Position numbers and translations under genes: made by a program. Source: Chaetomium olivaceum (lineage: Eukaryota; Ascomycota; Sordariomycetes; Sordariales; Chaetomiaceae). From it: a stretch of DNA of 64,000 nucleotides. Positions 47,238 through 58,147 of the stretch are shown piece by piece. The DNA lies in NCBI GenBank assembly GCA_039881045.1, contig JAYWVB010000022.1, forward strand, positions 372,001-436,000. The letters run 5' to 3'. Below the pieces are notes generated by a model that did no database searches, was not told the DNA's origin, and worked only from the letters and a program-made list of their open reading frames with translations. Position 1 is the first letter of the stretch. Every line of letters starts with the position of its first letter.

Positions 47238-48992
47238 ATGAGCGACAGCGATAGTGACGACTACCGGGTTGAGGCGCCCGTTCTCGCCCACGATGACCCC
47301 ATGCGAGCCTTCATCCCCAAGTCGTTCGGCAAAACAACGAAAGAAGCGAATATCGCCGCGCAGATCGAGCAGACGAGGAGACATATCGAGAAGCCAGCGC
47401 CACAACAAAAACAAAAACAGTCCACATCCGACAGCGACGACAGCGACTCGGATGGTGACTCAGAATCCGACGATGAGGACGAGGCCGAGAAGTTTCCGGT
47501 AACCCACGAGATGGTTCTCAAGACACACGAGCGGGCCATCACAAGCATCGCCCTGGACCCTGCCGGGTCGCGCATGATCACTGGTTCCCTCGACGGCAAT
47601 GTCAACTTCCACGACTTTGCGGCCATGACGCCCACTACACTCCGAGCCTTCAAGAGCGTCGATCCGTGGGAAACCAAGAAGTCAGCAGCCTCCGATTCGC
47701 ACCCGATCCAGCACGTCGAGTTCAGCCGCCACTCGGGCAGCGTCTTCCTCTGCGTCACTGCACACCCCCAAGCGAAGATCATGTCAAGAGATGGCGGAGT
47801 GGTGACGGAATTTGTGAAGGGCGACATGTACCTTCGAGATATGAAGAATACGAAGGGGCATGTCGGCGAAATTGCCACGGGGACGTGGCACCCCACGGAC
47901 CCGAACCTGTGCGTGACCGCGGGTTCTGATAGCACACTGAGGATATGGGACATCAATTTTAAGAGAAGCCAGAAGGACGTTATTGCGTTCAAATCCAAGG
48001 CCCCAGGCACAGCAGGGCGCACGAGGATGACAGCAGTCGCATGGGAAGCTTCCGCACAGGGGACCAGTCCCCTCCTAGTAGCCACTGCTCTGGATGGATC
48101 GCTAGTCATGTACAACGGCAATGGTCCTTTTACTAGGCCCGCAGGAGAAATAAAGGATGCGCATCAGCCTGGTACTTGGACCGGAGGCGTCGATATCAGC
48201 GCCGACGGCCGGATGGTGGTAACCCGTGGCGGCGACGGCCTGATCAAGCTCTGGGATACGCGCAAGTTCAAGCAGCCGCTGGTCAAGATTGACCACCCCT
48301 CGACCTCGGACCGATACCCGATGACCAACATCAAGTACTCCCCGGACTCTCGCTACATCATCACCGGCTCCGCCTCCGGCCACCTCCACATCCTCAACCC
48401 CGCCAACCTTCGCCCTGAACACGTTACCCCCATTACCCCCGGCATCCCCCTCATCACCGTCGACTGGCACGCTAAGCTCAACCAAATCATCACCGGCTCC
48501 GCCAACGCCGAAACTCACGTCCTCTACCACCCCTCCCTTTCCACCCGCGGCGCCCTCGAAGTCATGTCACGCGCCCCTAAAAAGCGCCACGTCGACGACG
48601 ACCCCTCCTTCACCATGGACCAGAGCCAACTCGGCCTGTCCGGCGACGCCATCATCACCCCCGGCGCCATGTCCGCCGCCCACCACAAGCGCGCCACGGG
48701 CGGCGTCTCCGCCTCGGGCCGCACGTCGCGCGACCCTTACCGGCCGCAGCTGCAGCAGATCACCCCGTTCATGCGCAGCCAGCCGGACGAGAAACACATC
48801 GAGGAGAACATCCCGCTCAGCCGCATGCTGCACGAGGACCCGCGCGAGGCGCTGTTGAAATATGCTGAGGTGGCCAAGAAGGATCCAGTGTTTACGGGCG
48901 CGTGGGCCAAGACGCAGCCCGTTACGCAGTATGCGGATTTGAGTGACGGGGAAGAGGGGGAGGGGAGGGAAGCTAAGAGGGTGAAGAGGTGA
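47238..48992 (+). CDS. WD40 protein WDR70 / gastrulation-defective-1 family
   Basis: Single exon, 584 residues. An acidic Ser/Asp start (MSDSDSDDYRVEAPV), the family motif AFIPKSFGK, and an acidic spacer precede a WD40 propeller (for example KTHERAITSIALDPAGSRMI, WHPTDPNLCVTAGSDSTLRI, VTRGGDGLIKLWDTRKFKQP, VDWHAKLNQIITGSANAETH). The C terminus has the family segment DPYRPQLQQITPF and EDPREALLKYAE, with a basic end. Known: WDR70 cooperates with the RNF20/40-type ligase in histone H2B monoubiquitination near DNA breaks in fission yeast and humans. The start at 47238 follows CAAA and fits the family; the frame is open 34 codons upstream. Confidence 0.9.
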   Translation: MSDSDSDDYRVEAPVLAHDDPMRAFIPKSFGKTTKEANIAAQIEQTRRHIEKPAPQQKQKQSTSDSDDSDSDGDSESDDEDEAEKFPVTHEMVLKTHERAITSIALDPAGSRMITGSLDGNVNFHDFAAMTPTTLRAFKSVDPWETKKSAASDSHPIQHVEFSRHSGSVFLCVTAHPQAKIMSRDGGVVTEFVKGDMYLRDMKNTKGHVGEIATGTWHPTDPNLCVTAGSDSTLRIWDINFKRSQKDVIAFKSKAPGTAGRTRMTAVAWEASAQGTSPLLVATALDGSLVMYNGNGPFTRPAGEIKDAHQPGTWTGGVDISADGRMVVTRGGDGLIKLWDTRKFKQPLVKIDHPSTSDRYPMTNIKYSPDSRYIITGSASGHLHILNPANLRPEHVTPITPGIPLITVDWHAKLNQIITGSANAETHVLYHPSLSTRGALEVMSRAPKKRHVDDDPSFTMDQSQLGLSGDAIITPGAMSAAHHKRATGGVSASGRTSRDPYRPQLQQITPFMRSQPDEKHIEENIPLSRMLHEDPREALLKYAEVAKKDPVFTGAWAKTQPVTQYADLSDGEEGEGREAKRVKR

Positions 48993-49293
48993 GGGAGGTC
49001 AAAAGGGCCATGGGGTGAAGGGGTAACAGATGGTTGATTGGGTTAATGGCATTTGTGGCGTTGAGAGCTGGGGCGTCTCCGTTTTAGAAGCTTATTTCGT
49101 TGCTTTTGCTGGGTGGGGAAATTGATACCAGGCATTGAAGCCTTCAAAGGCATAAGGAAATATGTCAGTTATGCTTAGTAACTGCAGGTGAACGAGCTTG
49201 TCATATCCTCAAAACACAGGGACCAAGAGGTCAAAAGAAGGTCCGTAAGATATAAAAATAATCGAAAAAGTAAAAACGAAGCTATTCAACTTT
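48993..49293. other. 3' region of WDR70
   Basis: 301 bp of presumed 3' UTR and spacer. A TTTTT terminator for the neighbouring minus-strand tRNA lies at 49276-49272 (AAAAA on the plus strand). Confidence 0.45.
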
Positions 49294-49364
49294 GCGCCAA
49301 GAGGGAATCGAACCCCCCCCTCAACCTTGGAAGGGTTGAATCCTAACCACTAGACCATTGGCGC
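49294..49364 (-). tRNA. tRNA-Gly(UCC)
   Basis: The minus strand folds as a 71-nt cloverleaf: acceptor arms GCGCCAA/TTGGCGC pair fully, the D-arm contains TGGTCTAGTGGTTAGGATT (A box), the anticodon stem CAACC/GGTTG encloses loop CTTCCAA with anticodon TCC, and the T-arm reads GGTTCGATTCC (B box). No intron. A T5 pol III terminator follows. Confidence 0.95.
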
Positions 49365-50349
49365 TGACTGAGCTTATCGTGCTGCAAGTACCCGTCTGCG
49401 TGTTTACTAAGCGCTATTCTCGGAAACAGAAATGGGTGAACAAGGGACTTGTGTAGGGGACTTCACAGAAAAACAATTACGAAAGTGAAACTCAGCCCTA
49501 AAAGTATTTATTCCCATTTGAAGAAGTTTTGCAAGCCTATTGAGTACACTCAGTTGAGCGCGCCTCAATATGCTACAATAACTTGAAGGTGAAGATGTTC
49601 GATTCTATTGTCGGAGAACCTGACCCAGCAGCGAGTTGCGTCTTATTGGTTGGTTTACGCAGGGGCAATGGTTAGGTAATCCGGGCTCATATTTTCGCGT
49701 GCAGTTTGCAGCACAGCCCGGACCAGCATCGCCGCGCCATTCAATCTTGTCGGTTCGCTCTGCTGCCTCAACCTCCATCCATCAAAGGGAACCGCGCGCA
49801 TCAAAAAAATCACCAATCTGCCTGCGACGCATCGAGGCCATCTCGATATCGCCGGCCACAAAACGCGCCAACCCCCGCATTCCATCGGGCAACCACACAA
49901 CCCCAGCCGTCTTTGGCTGTCTTTCACTTTTTTCACTTCGCCGATCCGCCCTCTTCTATTTTCCTTCACGTTCCCCCCCACACAGCACGTCGCCATCCCA
50001 GGCGCGGCTGAACATCTCTCCAAGACCCATCCAACTTGCGCTCGACCTAGCGACGCGACATCCCCATTTGCATCCGCGCCCACCACACGGCTTTCCTGCC
50101 CACATCTGCGCGCCTGCATCGGTCCTCGTCTACATCGCTGCAATCGCTCAATTGCCACCATTGTTTTTCGACGCGACAGGCTCCAGCATTCCGCCCTTCG
50201 TTTGCCTGTGCGCCGCGTCGACCATCCCTACCGGGTTCCACAACCCCTCGATTGCGACTGCTTCGCGTCCTTCAGATATGCTCAGCTATTCCGTCTCCAA
50301 ATAAAATAATTGATAGCCAGTTGGCATACCCAACGTCACTGCCATCATC
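49365..50349. promoter_or_regulatory. Promoter and long pyrimidine-rich leader of the Snf2/Sth1 gene
   Basis: 985 bp between the tRNA and the remodeller start. From about 49700 the plus strand is C/T-rich with few purines, typical of fungal promoters and 5' leaders. A 222-codon open stretch (49636-50304) results from this skew and has no protein-like features. Confidence 0.5.
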
Positions 50350-53300
50350 ATGGCTAGTGTTCAGGTGTCGCCTGCGGTGCAGCACCCGGGCTCCGCCATC
50401 CCGGCTGGCATGACCCAGCAGCAAGCACAGGAAATCTACCTGGTCCGTCCTACACCTTCCCCTAAATTCCCATTTGACGTTACCTTGGTCGCTCTGGCCT
50501 TCTTTCTAACCCCCCAGTAGAGATTCCAGCAGATGAAAAAGCAAGGCATTCCTAGCACCGATCCCGAGTTCATCAAGACCCAGTCCATCCTTGCTGCCCT
50601 CCAGCGTCAGAGCGAATTGAGGAAGCAACAGATTCAAATGCAACAGATGCAGCAGCAACAGCAGCAGCAGCAGCAACAGCAACAACACCAGGCCATGCAA
50701 AATGGTGCGACGAACGGTGTTGCCAACGGAGCCCAGCCTGCTCGCACCACCCAGCCGACCGCAGCCCAGACGACGCTGGCCCCTTCCACAACCGCCCTCG
50801 GGGCGTCTGCTCTACCAGCAACCCCGGGTGCCCCGACGGCTAACACGGCCACCGGCGCGCCGGCGCAAAGCCAGGCCAGCCAATTCTCACAGGCCCAGCT
50901 TAACTTGCTGTGGACACAGATTAAGGCTTTTAGGATGCTTGGAAAGAATGCCGGCGTCCCGGTCCAGATGCAGAAGGCCATTTTTGAGCACAGACAACGT
51001 CGTCGCATGTCCTCAGCGAAACAAAACACCCAATCCCCTACCACAACCGCCCCTCAGATGCACTAGAACAGGATGGTGCAAAGCCTGGGACTAACGGAGC
51101 AGATGCCCAAGGCGAAGCTGCTTCGGTTCCGCAACCCAAGTCGTTCAAGACAATAAAGTCTCCCTACGACGGTGGGCTCGTGCGCCAGACTATCTCGTAC
51201 ATGGACCACGGGCGTCGGAAGAACCGCCTTATCATCCCCGGCATCTTCCCGACGGGCATTGACTTTGAGCAGCTGAGGGCTGATCGCGAGAAGATCGTCT
51301 TCAACCGCATGAGCGCGAGGTACTCGGAACTAAAGTCGCTCTCGGGCAACCTGGCACACTGGGATGCGTCCCAAGATCACCTCGTGGCTGATGACACAGC
51401 GAAGAGGAAAGCCATCATCGAGATGAAGAAGCTGGCCCTGTACTCCAAGCAGCGCGCTTTGAGGGACAGGGTCGGAAAGCAGATGATGCACTACGACAAC
51501 TTGGCTATGACGACGAATAGGGCTGCATACCGCCGCATGAAGAAGCAGAATGTCAGGGAAGCGCGCGTCACTGAGAAGCTCGAGAAGCAGCAACGTGATG
51601 CCCGCGAGAATCGGGAGCGCAAGAAGCACGTCGATTTCCTGCAAGCCGTATACAACCACCGTAACGAGGTGTTGAACGCGGGTTCGGCGCAGCGCACGAA
51701 AGCCTCGAGGCTCAGTCGCCACATGTTTGGTCATCATTTTAATATCGAGAAGGAGGAGCAGAAGAGGATCGAGAGGACAGCCAAGCAACGTCTCCAGGCG
51801 CTCAAAGCCAACGACGAAGAGGCCTACCTCAAGCTGCTCGACCAGGCCAAGGATACTCGTATCACCCACTTGCTCCGGCAGACCGATGGCTTCTTGCACC
51901 AGCTTGCCTCCTCCGTCCGTGCTCAACAACGGCAGGCCGCCGAACGCTATGGCGACGATGGCGAGCTGCCCGAGGAAAGTGAGCCTGAGGAAGAAGATGC
52001 GGAAAGCAGCCGCAAGATTGATTACTACGCTGTTGCCCACCGCATCAAGGAAGACGTCACCGAGCAAGCCAATATCCTGGTCGGCGGTACCCTCAAGGAA
52101 TACCAGATCAAGGGCTTGCAGTGGATGTTGTCGCTCTACAACAACAACCTCAACGGTATTCTCGCCGATGAGATGGGTCTCGGCAAGACCATTCATCACC
52201 ATCAGTTTGATCACATACCTGATCGAGAGGAAGCATCAACATGGCCCATACCTGGTCATCGTCCCTCTCAGCACCCTGACCAACTGGAATCTGGAGTTCG
52301 ACAAGTGGGCGCCCTCGGTTACCAAGGTCGTTTACAAGGGCCCTCCGAACGCCAGAAAGCTACAGCAAGAAAAGATTCGCCAAGGCAGGTTCCAGGTTCT
52401 GCTTACGACGTACGAGTACATTATCAAGGATCGTCCACTGCTGAGCAAGATCAAGTGGTTCCACATGATCATCGACGAAGGTCACCGCATGAAAAACGCA
52501 AACTCGAAGCTGAGCGCCACCATTCAGCAGTACTACAGCACCCGCTTCCGCTTGATTCTCACTGGTACCCCGCTGCAGAACAACCTTGCCGAGCTGTGGG
52601 CCATGCTCAACTTCGTCCTCCCCAATATCTTCAAGTCCGTCAAGACGTTCGATGAGTGGTTCAACACCCCCTTCGCAAACACCGGTGGCCAAGACAAAAT
52701 GGAGCTCACTGAAGAAGAGCAGATTCTCGTCATCCGTCGCTTGCATAAGGTGCTGCGGCCGTTCTTGCTGCGTCGTCTCAAGAAGGATGTCGAGAAGGAT
52801 CTTCCCGACAAGACAGAAAAGGTCATCAAGTGCAAGTTCTCAGCCCTGCAGGCCCGCCTGTACAAGCAAATGGTCACGCATCAAAAGATTGCCGTTAGTG
52901 ACGGCAGCGGTGGCAAGGCCGGTGCTCGTGGCTTGAGTAACATGATCATGCAGCTGCGGAAGCTCTGCAACCATCCGTTTGTGTTCGACGAGGTTGAGAA
53001 CCAGATGAACCCCGCCAACACCAGCAACGATCTTCTCTGGAGAACGGCTGGAAAGTTCGAGCTCCTCGACAGGATTCTCCCCAAGTACAAGGCGACCGGC
53101 CATCGTGTGTTGATGTTCTTCCAGATGACCGCTATCATGGACATCATGGAAGACTTCCTCCGGTTCCGTGGCATCACGTACCTCCGGCTCGACGGTACCA
53201 CAAAGTCCGAGGACCGATCCGAGCTCCTCTACGAGTTCAATCGGCCAGACTCACCGTACTTCATGTTCCTCCTTTCCACCCGTGCTGGTGGTCTGGGTCT

Positions 53301-54904
53301 GAACTTGCAGACGGCTGACACCGTCATCATCTACGACTCCGACTGGAATCCCCACCAGGATTTGCAGGCCCAGGATCGTGCCCATCGTATCGGTCAGAAG
53401 AACGAAGTGCGTATTCTCCGGCTTATCAGCTCGGCATCCGTCGAAGAGAAGATTCTCGAGCGCGCCAGGTACAAGCTCGACATGGATGGCAAGGTCATTC
53501 AGGCCGGTCGTTTCGACAACAAGTCCTCGGAAACAGACCGTGATGCCATGCTCAGGACGCTCCTCGAGACCGCCGACATGGCAGAGTCGGGCGAGCAAGA
53601 GGAGATGGATGACGAGGAATTGAACCTGATCCTCGCACGTACCGATGAAGAGGTCGCCGTGTTCCAGAAGCTGGATGACGAGAGGAATCGTGATCCCCTC
53701 TACGGCACCGGCCCTGGCTGCAAGAATGTTTCGCGTCTCATGACTGAAGACGAGCTACCGGATATCTACTTGAACGAGGGCAATCCGGTCGTCGAGGAGG
53801 AAGAAACCATCCTGGGTCGTGGTGCCCGTGAGCGTACAAAGGTCAAGTACGACGATGGGCTCACGGAAGAGCAATGGCTCATGGCTGTTGACGACGACGA
53901 CGATTCTCCAGAGGCGGCCGCGGCGCGGAAGGCTGCCCGCAAGCAGAAGCGCGAGGTCAACAAGCTCAAGCGCAAGGGCGTCGGGGGTGCGTCGCTGGAG
54001 AACTCGCCAGTCGCTAGTCGCGCTAGCACCGAGGAGGTGGAAACGCCGGTCAAGAAGCGCGGCCGCAAGCCAGGCAGCAAGAACCAGGAGAAGCGCAAGG
54101 CCGACGAGGGTGATGAGGAGCCCCCAACCAAAAAGCGCCGCGGACCGCAGGGACGTCCAAAGGCAATCAGCGCTAACGTCGCCGATAACCGTCTGGCGCC
54201 AGACGTCCGCGATAAGCTGCAGAAGAGTCTGCGGCGCATCTTCGACGGGCTGATGAACTTCGAGGTGGACGATGACGAGCCGCAGGAGAATCCCGACGGT
54301 GACGAGGACGGCCCGCCGAAGCGCCTCATCATTGGGCCCTTCGTCAAGCTGCCGCCTAAGCGTGACTGGGGTGATTACTACCTCATCATCACCAACCCCA
54401 TCTGCATGAACGACATTCAGAAGCGGATCAAGAAGGAGGACTACAACAGCTTGGCCGATATGCGCAGAGATATGGACCTGATGGTTGCTAATTGCCGGAC
54501 GTTCAACGAAGAGAGCAGCGGTATCTGCCAAGATGTTAATCTCATCGAGGTAAGCCCCCGGTATACCTCAAACTTTAATGCGAAACCATGCTAATCAGAT
54601 ATCCGTACAAAAGGCCTTCTTCCGCGCTCAATTCGAGAAAGAGCTCTCCGACAACCCCGATCTGCGCGCTCTGGATGAGCCGTCTGCTGCTTCTGGTACC
54701 TCTGGTTCAGCGACCAAGGACGGCTCGGCCGCTCCTTCGACGGCCGCGACCGATGGGACACCGCAGCCCACGCCCAGCGGCCCGCCAACCAGGATCAAGC
54801 TAGTCTCGAATTTGGCCAGCGCCACCGCCAGCGCCAATGCATCGAACGGCGCGGGCAGCCAGGTTAATGGCGGGAGCAGCGGCGCGCAGAGCGACGAGGA
54901 GTAG
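50350..54904 (+). CDS. SWI/SNF- or RSC-type chromatin-remodelling ATPase (Snf2/Sth1); two apparent frame breaks
   Basis: Exons 50350-50442, 50521-54549 and 54599-54904, about 1,475 residues. Domains in order: a Gln-rich N terminus with a 12-Gln run; a QLQ motif (SQAQLNLLWTQIKAFRMLGK, about 50890); HSA/coiled region (about 51180-51800); SNF2 ATPase with motif I GLGKTI (52176-52193), motif II IIDEGHRMKN (52468) and helicase-C segments STRAGGLGLNLQTAD and RAHRIGQKNEVRI; SnAC region; AT-hook-like RGRKPGSKN (54058) and GPQGRPK; and a C-terminal bromodomain (YYLIITNPICMNDIQKRIKK). A one-base loss lies at about 51010-51068. At 52194-52197 motif I continues CATC where one codon is expected before TISLITYLIERK, a one-base gain. 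The ATPase would be destroyed if the gain were real. Confidence 0.92.
50650..50685 (+). repeat. CAG/CAA run (12 Gln) in the remodeller N terminus
   Basis: Twelve consecutive Gln codons of mixed CAG/CAA, in frame. Such tracts are common in Snf2 N termini and vary in length between strains. Confidence 0.9.
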
Positions 54905-55915
54905 ACTCTTGGTCGACGTCGGCTCACCGATCCGCCCATAATTCTATCTAGTTCTAGCTACCGAATGGAACAGAAGACTCGGCGTGGATGCGGTGTGTGG
55001 CGGACTGGTAGTAGATCCGGGGTTCATGGTTCTTCGCTCTCAGTTTTTTGTGTGATTGATATGCAGACGGCGGCCAGGCTAGGTTAAGGGAGGCGGTTTA
55101 TGGGTAGGCAATGGCGTTTGCGTTTTTATTGCTTGGGCCTTTTTTCTATTTATCGTACTGCTTGCTCCGTCTGTCTGGGCCAGATGGACAAATAAATGGT
55201 ACCCAGAGAGAAAGAGAGACTGGCAGGAAAGAAGTGAATAAGACGGCCCCGGATGAGTTGGACGGATGGATGGATGGATGGACGGGACGAAAGAGTATCT
55301 CCACCTATTTTCTTGTCTTTGGCTCCGTCATCAAGACTAATCGTTGACCGAGGGATTGGCGGTTCGGCCTGCTTTGGCGCTGGGTTTGGGCTGGGGGGAG
55401 AGCAGAAGAAGCCTGGCTCGGGGGCAAGGGCTGGGCTGGGCTGGCTGGTTGATAAACCTGGGATGAGGGATGGGTGATGGATCATGTTTGAGTATTACAT
55501 ATTCTTTGTGCTTGTTTTTAACATACAGACAGACATAGTTGCCCTTTCTACTTGGCTGCTGTGTTTCCATTGCATTGACTGCCGTGAGCGTACGACATTT
55601 GTGTTTTTGTAACCTCCGCAATCCCTACCTAGGTAATCTCAACCACCCCACCCATCCTCCGACACAGGCAAAACTACATCAACTCATGCCCTCCCTTTGC
55701 CCATCATCGCCCCTTATTTCGATCACTGACTACCTTACCTACCCTTCACCAATCACGCCTAGATATCCCAACCACGAACATGTCCCTTCCCAAAAAAACA
55801 TCCAATCCCACTAGCAAGAACCGAAAAGCCAAAAAGCCAGCCAGCTAGTTGCCTCCCTCCAGCCACGAAAGGGAGTAGTAGCACTCACAAACACAAAAAG
55901 TAAGGTGTTACCTCA
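54905..55915. other. 3' region of the remodeller and spacer to tRNA-Thr
   Basis: 1,011 bp with no gene. A GGAT/GGAC tetranucleotide-like run (GACGGATGGATGGATGGATG, 55260-55279) and a copy of the palindrome TACCTAGGTA (55626-55635) are present. AAAAA at 55895-55899 is the minus-strand tRNA terminator. Confidence 0.5.
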
Positions 55916-56033
55916 TGCCTAATACAGGAATCGAACCTGTGATCTTTGCATGTCTGTCCGTCGCGGCCCTTCCTCCGAGGAGGGAGGGGCCTAGGATACA
56001 AGTGCAACGCATTAGCCACTATGCTAATCAGGC
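55916..56033 (-). tRNA. tRNA-Thr(UGU) with a ~45-nt intron
   Basis: Minus strand: acceptor GCCTGAT/ATTAGGC, D-arm TAGCATAGTGGCTAATGC (A box), anticodon stem TTGCA/TGCAA, loop CTTGTA with anticodon TGT, then an intron of about 45 nt at the canonical position one base 3' of the anticodon, and T-arm ACAGGTTCGATTCCTGT (B box). The mature length is 73 nt with discriminator A. The intron is GC-rich and contains the self-complementary halves GGCCCCTCC and GGAAGGGCC. Confidence 0.92.
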
Positions 56034-56036
56034 GTG

Positions 56037-56054
56037 GTGTGTGTGTGTGTGTGT
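56037..56054 (+). repeat. (GT)9 microsatellite beside tRNA-Thr
   Basis: Nine GT units immediately 5' of the tRNA on its coding strand, followed by GGTTGT-type repeats to about 56090. Confidence 0.9.
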
Positions 56055-56594
56055 TATTGGTTGTGGTTGTGGTTGCGGTGGTGGATATGGGGCCTGTGGG
56101 GAGGTTGTGGGGGGGGGGAGGGTTGGTGTCTTTTTCTTTTTTTGCTTTTTCTTGTTCTTGTTCCTGTTCTTGTTCGAGGGAAGGGGGTAAATGTTTTGGG
56201 TGAGATAAACAGAGTGGGGTTTGTGCGTTGGTGATGGATGGAGTACCTTATGATGTGGGCGGCATGTTGACGGAGAGGGTTGGATGACTACCTTGTTTGT
56301 TGGAAACTCGGAAAGGACGGGGTTTGCGGTAATCGCTAAGATTTTGTCTAGGACAGGAGCCACAAGCAACTTGTCTGGTTAATATACAAAATAGGTTATG
56401 CATAGGTGGGTTGATTTTGTGCCCCTTGCCCTGCCTGCGCCAGTCCCACCCCAGGTGGTCCTTTACCCAAACGCCAAACCAAAAGACCTGCTCCTACCAG
56501 ACCTGACGTATGAATCGTAACTAGACTTAAACCTCGTGAACTCAATGTAACGCCGAACCAATGCTTCCCATTCAAACCGCCCCCGCCCCCTTAG
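56055..56594. other. Spacer between tRNA-Thr and the Zrt3-like gene
   Basis: 540 bp, with a G-run (56109-56117) and a TTCTTGTTCCTG-type low-complexity stretch (56128-56175), then the 3' UTR of the transporter. No gene was seen. Confidence 0.45.
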
Positions 56595-58147
56595 TTAATG
56601 AGAAACGAGCGCATTACTCATACCCAACAGGGTCATACCCAAAAACGCAAAGAAGATACTCAGGTTCCTGTTGTGGTTCAAGCTCAAACTCTCGACAAAC
56701 AACTGCAGCGCCACGCTAACCATGATGCCCGCGGTGACCGCAAAAAGACAGGCATACGCGGTGCTGTTGATCTCGAAATTGGACCTCTTGGCCAGCTTGA
56801 ACCAGGCCACGGCGACAGCGGCGCCGAGCGGCTGGCTAAACCCGCCCAGCAGCGAGGACCAGAAGATGGCCTTGACGCGGCTGCCGAGGGCCATGTACAG
56901 CGGCAGGGCCATGGCGAAGCCCTCGGCGATGTTGTGCACGAAGAGGGCCATGAAGACGCTGAAGCCGAGGGTTGGGTTCGCGTGGTTGGTCGCGTAGGTG
57001 ATGAAACCTTCGGGGAACTTGTGCAGCGCGATGGCGATGACGGTTTGGAGACCGATGGAGAGGAAGCCGTTGGTGGGCACGTGGTGGTGGTGTTGGGCCT
57101 CGATGTCTTCCGGGCACTCGATGTCGCTGCCGTGGGCGTGGTTGTGTGCGTGCGCGTGATGATGGTGGTGATGGCTATCGTCGTCGTGGGTGTGGTGGGA
57201 AGGGGCGCGGATGACGCGGTATCGAGGGGTCACGGCTGGAACCTCGCACGCTTCAACGCAGTCCTCAGTCAATAGTGTGCCACTCCGAGACAGGGCAGAG
57301 TGTGTGTTGATGTGCTTGAAGCACTCCTGACCGCAGGGGTCCGAGTAGCCGTAGCAGGGCCCGTCCTCATCGCAGTTTGCCTTCGTGTCCCTGAAAAAGG
57401 ACATGACCTTGCTCCGGACAGTCATCGAAGGCCGTTGGATTTGGGTGGATGCCCGGCGTTGAGGGCCGTGGAAGTGAGTGACGGCCTCGGCTGCTGGTGC
57501 GGCGTCACCATTCACAAGTTCAGTATGGATATGGCCATTGCGCGGGGCTTCGGTAGGAATCAGGGGCGTAGTCTCATTAATGTTGCTGTGCACCTCCACC
57601 ATGTGAGGTGGGTCAAAAATAGAACTCGGTTGGGGAGATAGCTTGGGCAGAGAATGGCTGTGGCCGTGGTGGGCGTGCTCCTCCGCATCAACGTTCTCGT
57701 GTGTATGGTCGCAGTCAACGACGTGGGAGGGCATGTACTGGTGTAAGACACGCGAGATGACCTGGATCCCAAAGAAGCCGCCGATGAAGCAGCCCATCAT
57801 CAAGAAACCAGCCTTCTGCTCATCCCAGTTGTCCCTGGCGAGGTAGCGCATAGCTGACGGCAGCATGCTGTAGAGGGCCGAGAAGAGCTGTGATAGTCAG
57901 CAACGTGCTCCAGTTGGCAACAGACAACATAGAAAATAGTCTAGCTACCCACCATAACGCCGAAGCTCAGGCTAAGGGACGAGGCAAGGAAGGCATTGCT
58001 CTCTTGGATGCGGAAGTGGCGTTTGTTGGGAATGAGGCGGATAGGAATGTCGATGCAGATGACGGATGCGCCGAAGATACACGCGAGGCCGCTGAAGGCG
58101 CACATGATCCAGCCTCGCGTGTCGTTGTCCATGGCGCTGGTGTCCAT
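56595..58147 (-). CDS. ZIP-family zinc transporter, Zrt3 (vacuolar) type
   Basis: Exons 58147-57953 and 57887-56595, 495 residues. N-terminal helices (GWIMCAFSGLACIFGASVIC; AFLASSLSLSFGVM) and LMMGCFIGGFFGIQVI are followed by a long cytosolic or luminal His-rich loop (for example DDDSHHHHHHAHAHNHAHGS) with a Cys cluster (CDEDGPCYGYSDPCGQEC). The C-terminal helices carry the metal-site motifs HKFPEGFITYA and HNIAEGFAMALPLY, then LLGGFSQPLGAA and a last helix ending SNALVSH. This layout matches yeast Zrt3, which releases zinc from the vacuole. The phase-0 intron is 65 nt with donor GTGGGT. It diverges from NUC1. Confidence 0.9.

Noticed and set aside
49636..50304. 222-codon open frame before the Snf2/Sth1 gene
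   Set aside because: Comes from a pyrimidine-rich leader lacking stops; Pro/Ser/His-rich with no fold-like pattern, and most likely 5' UTR.
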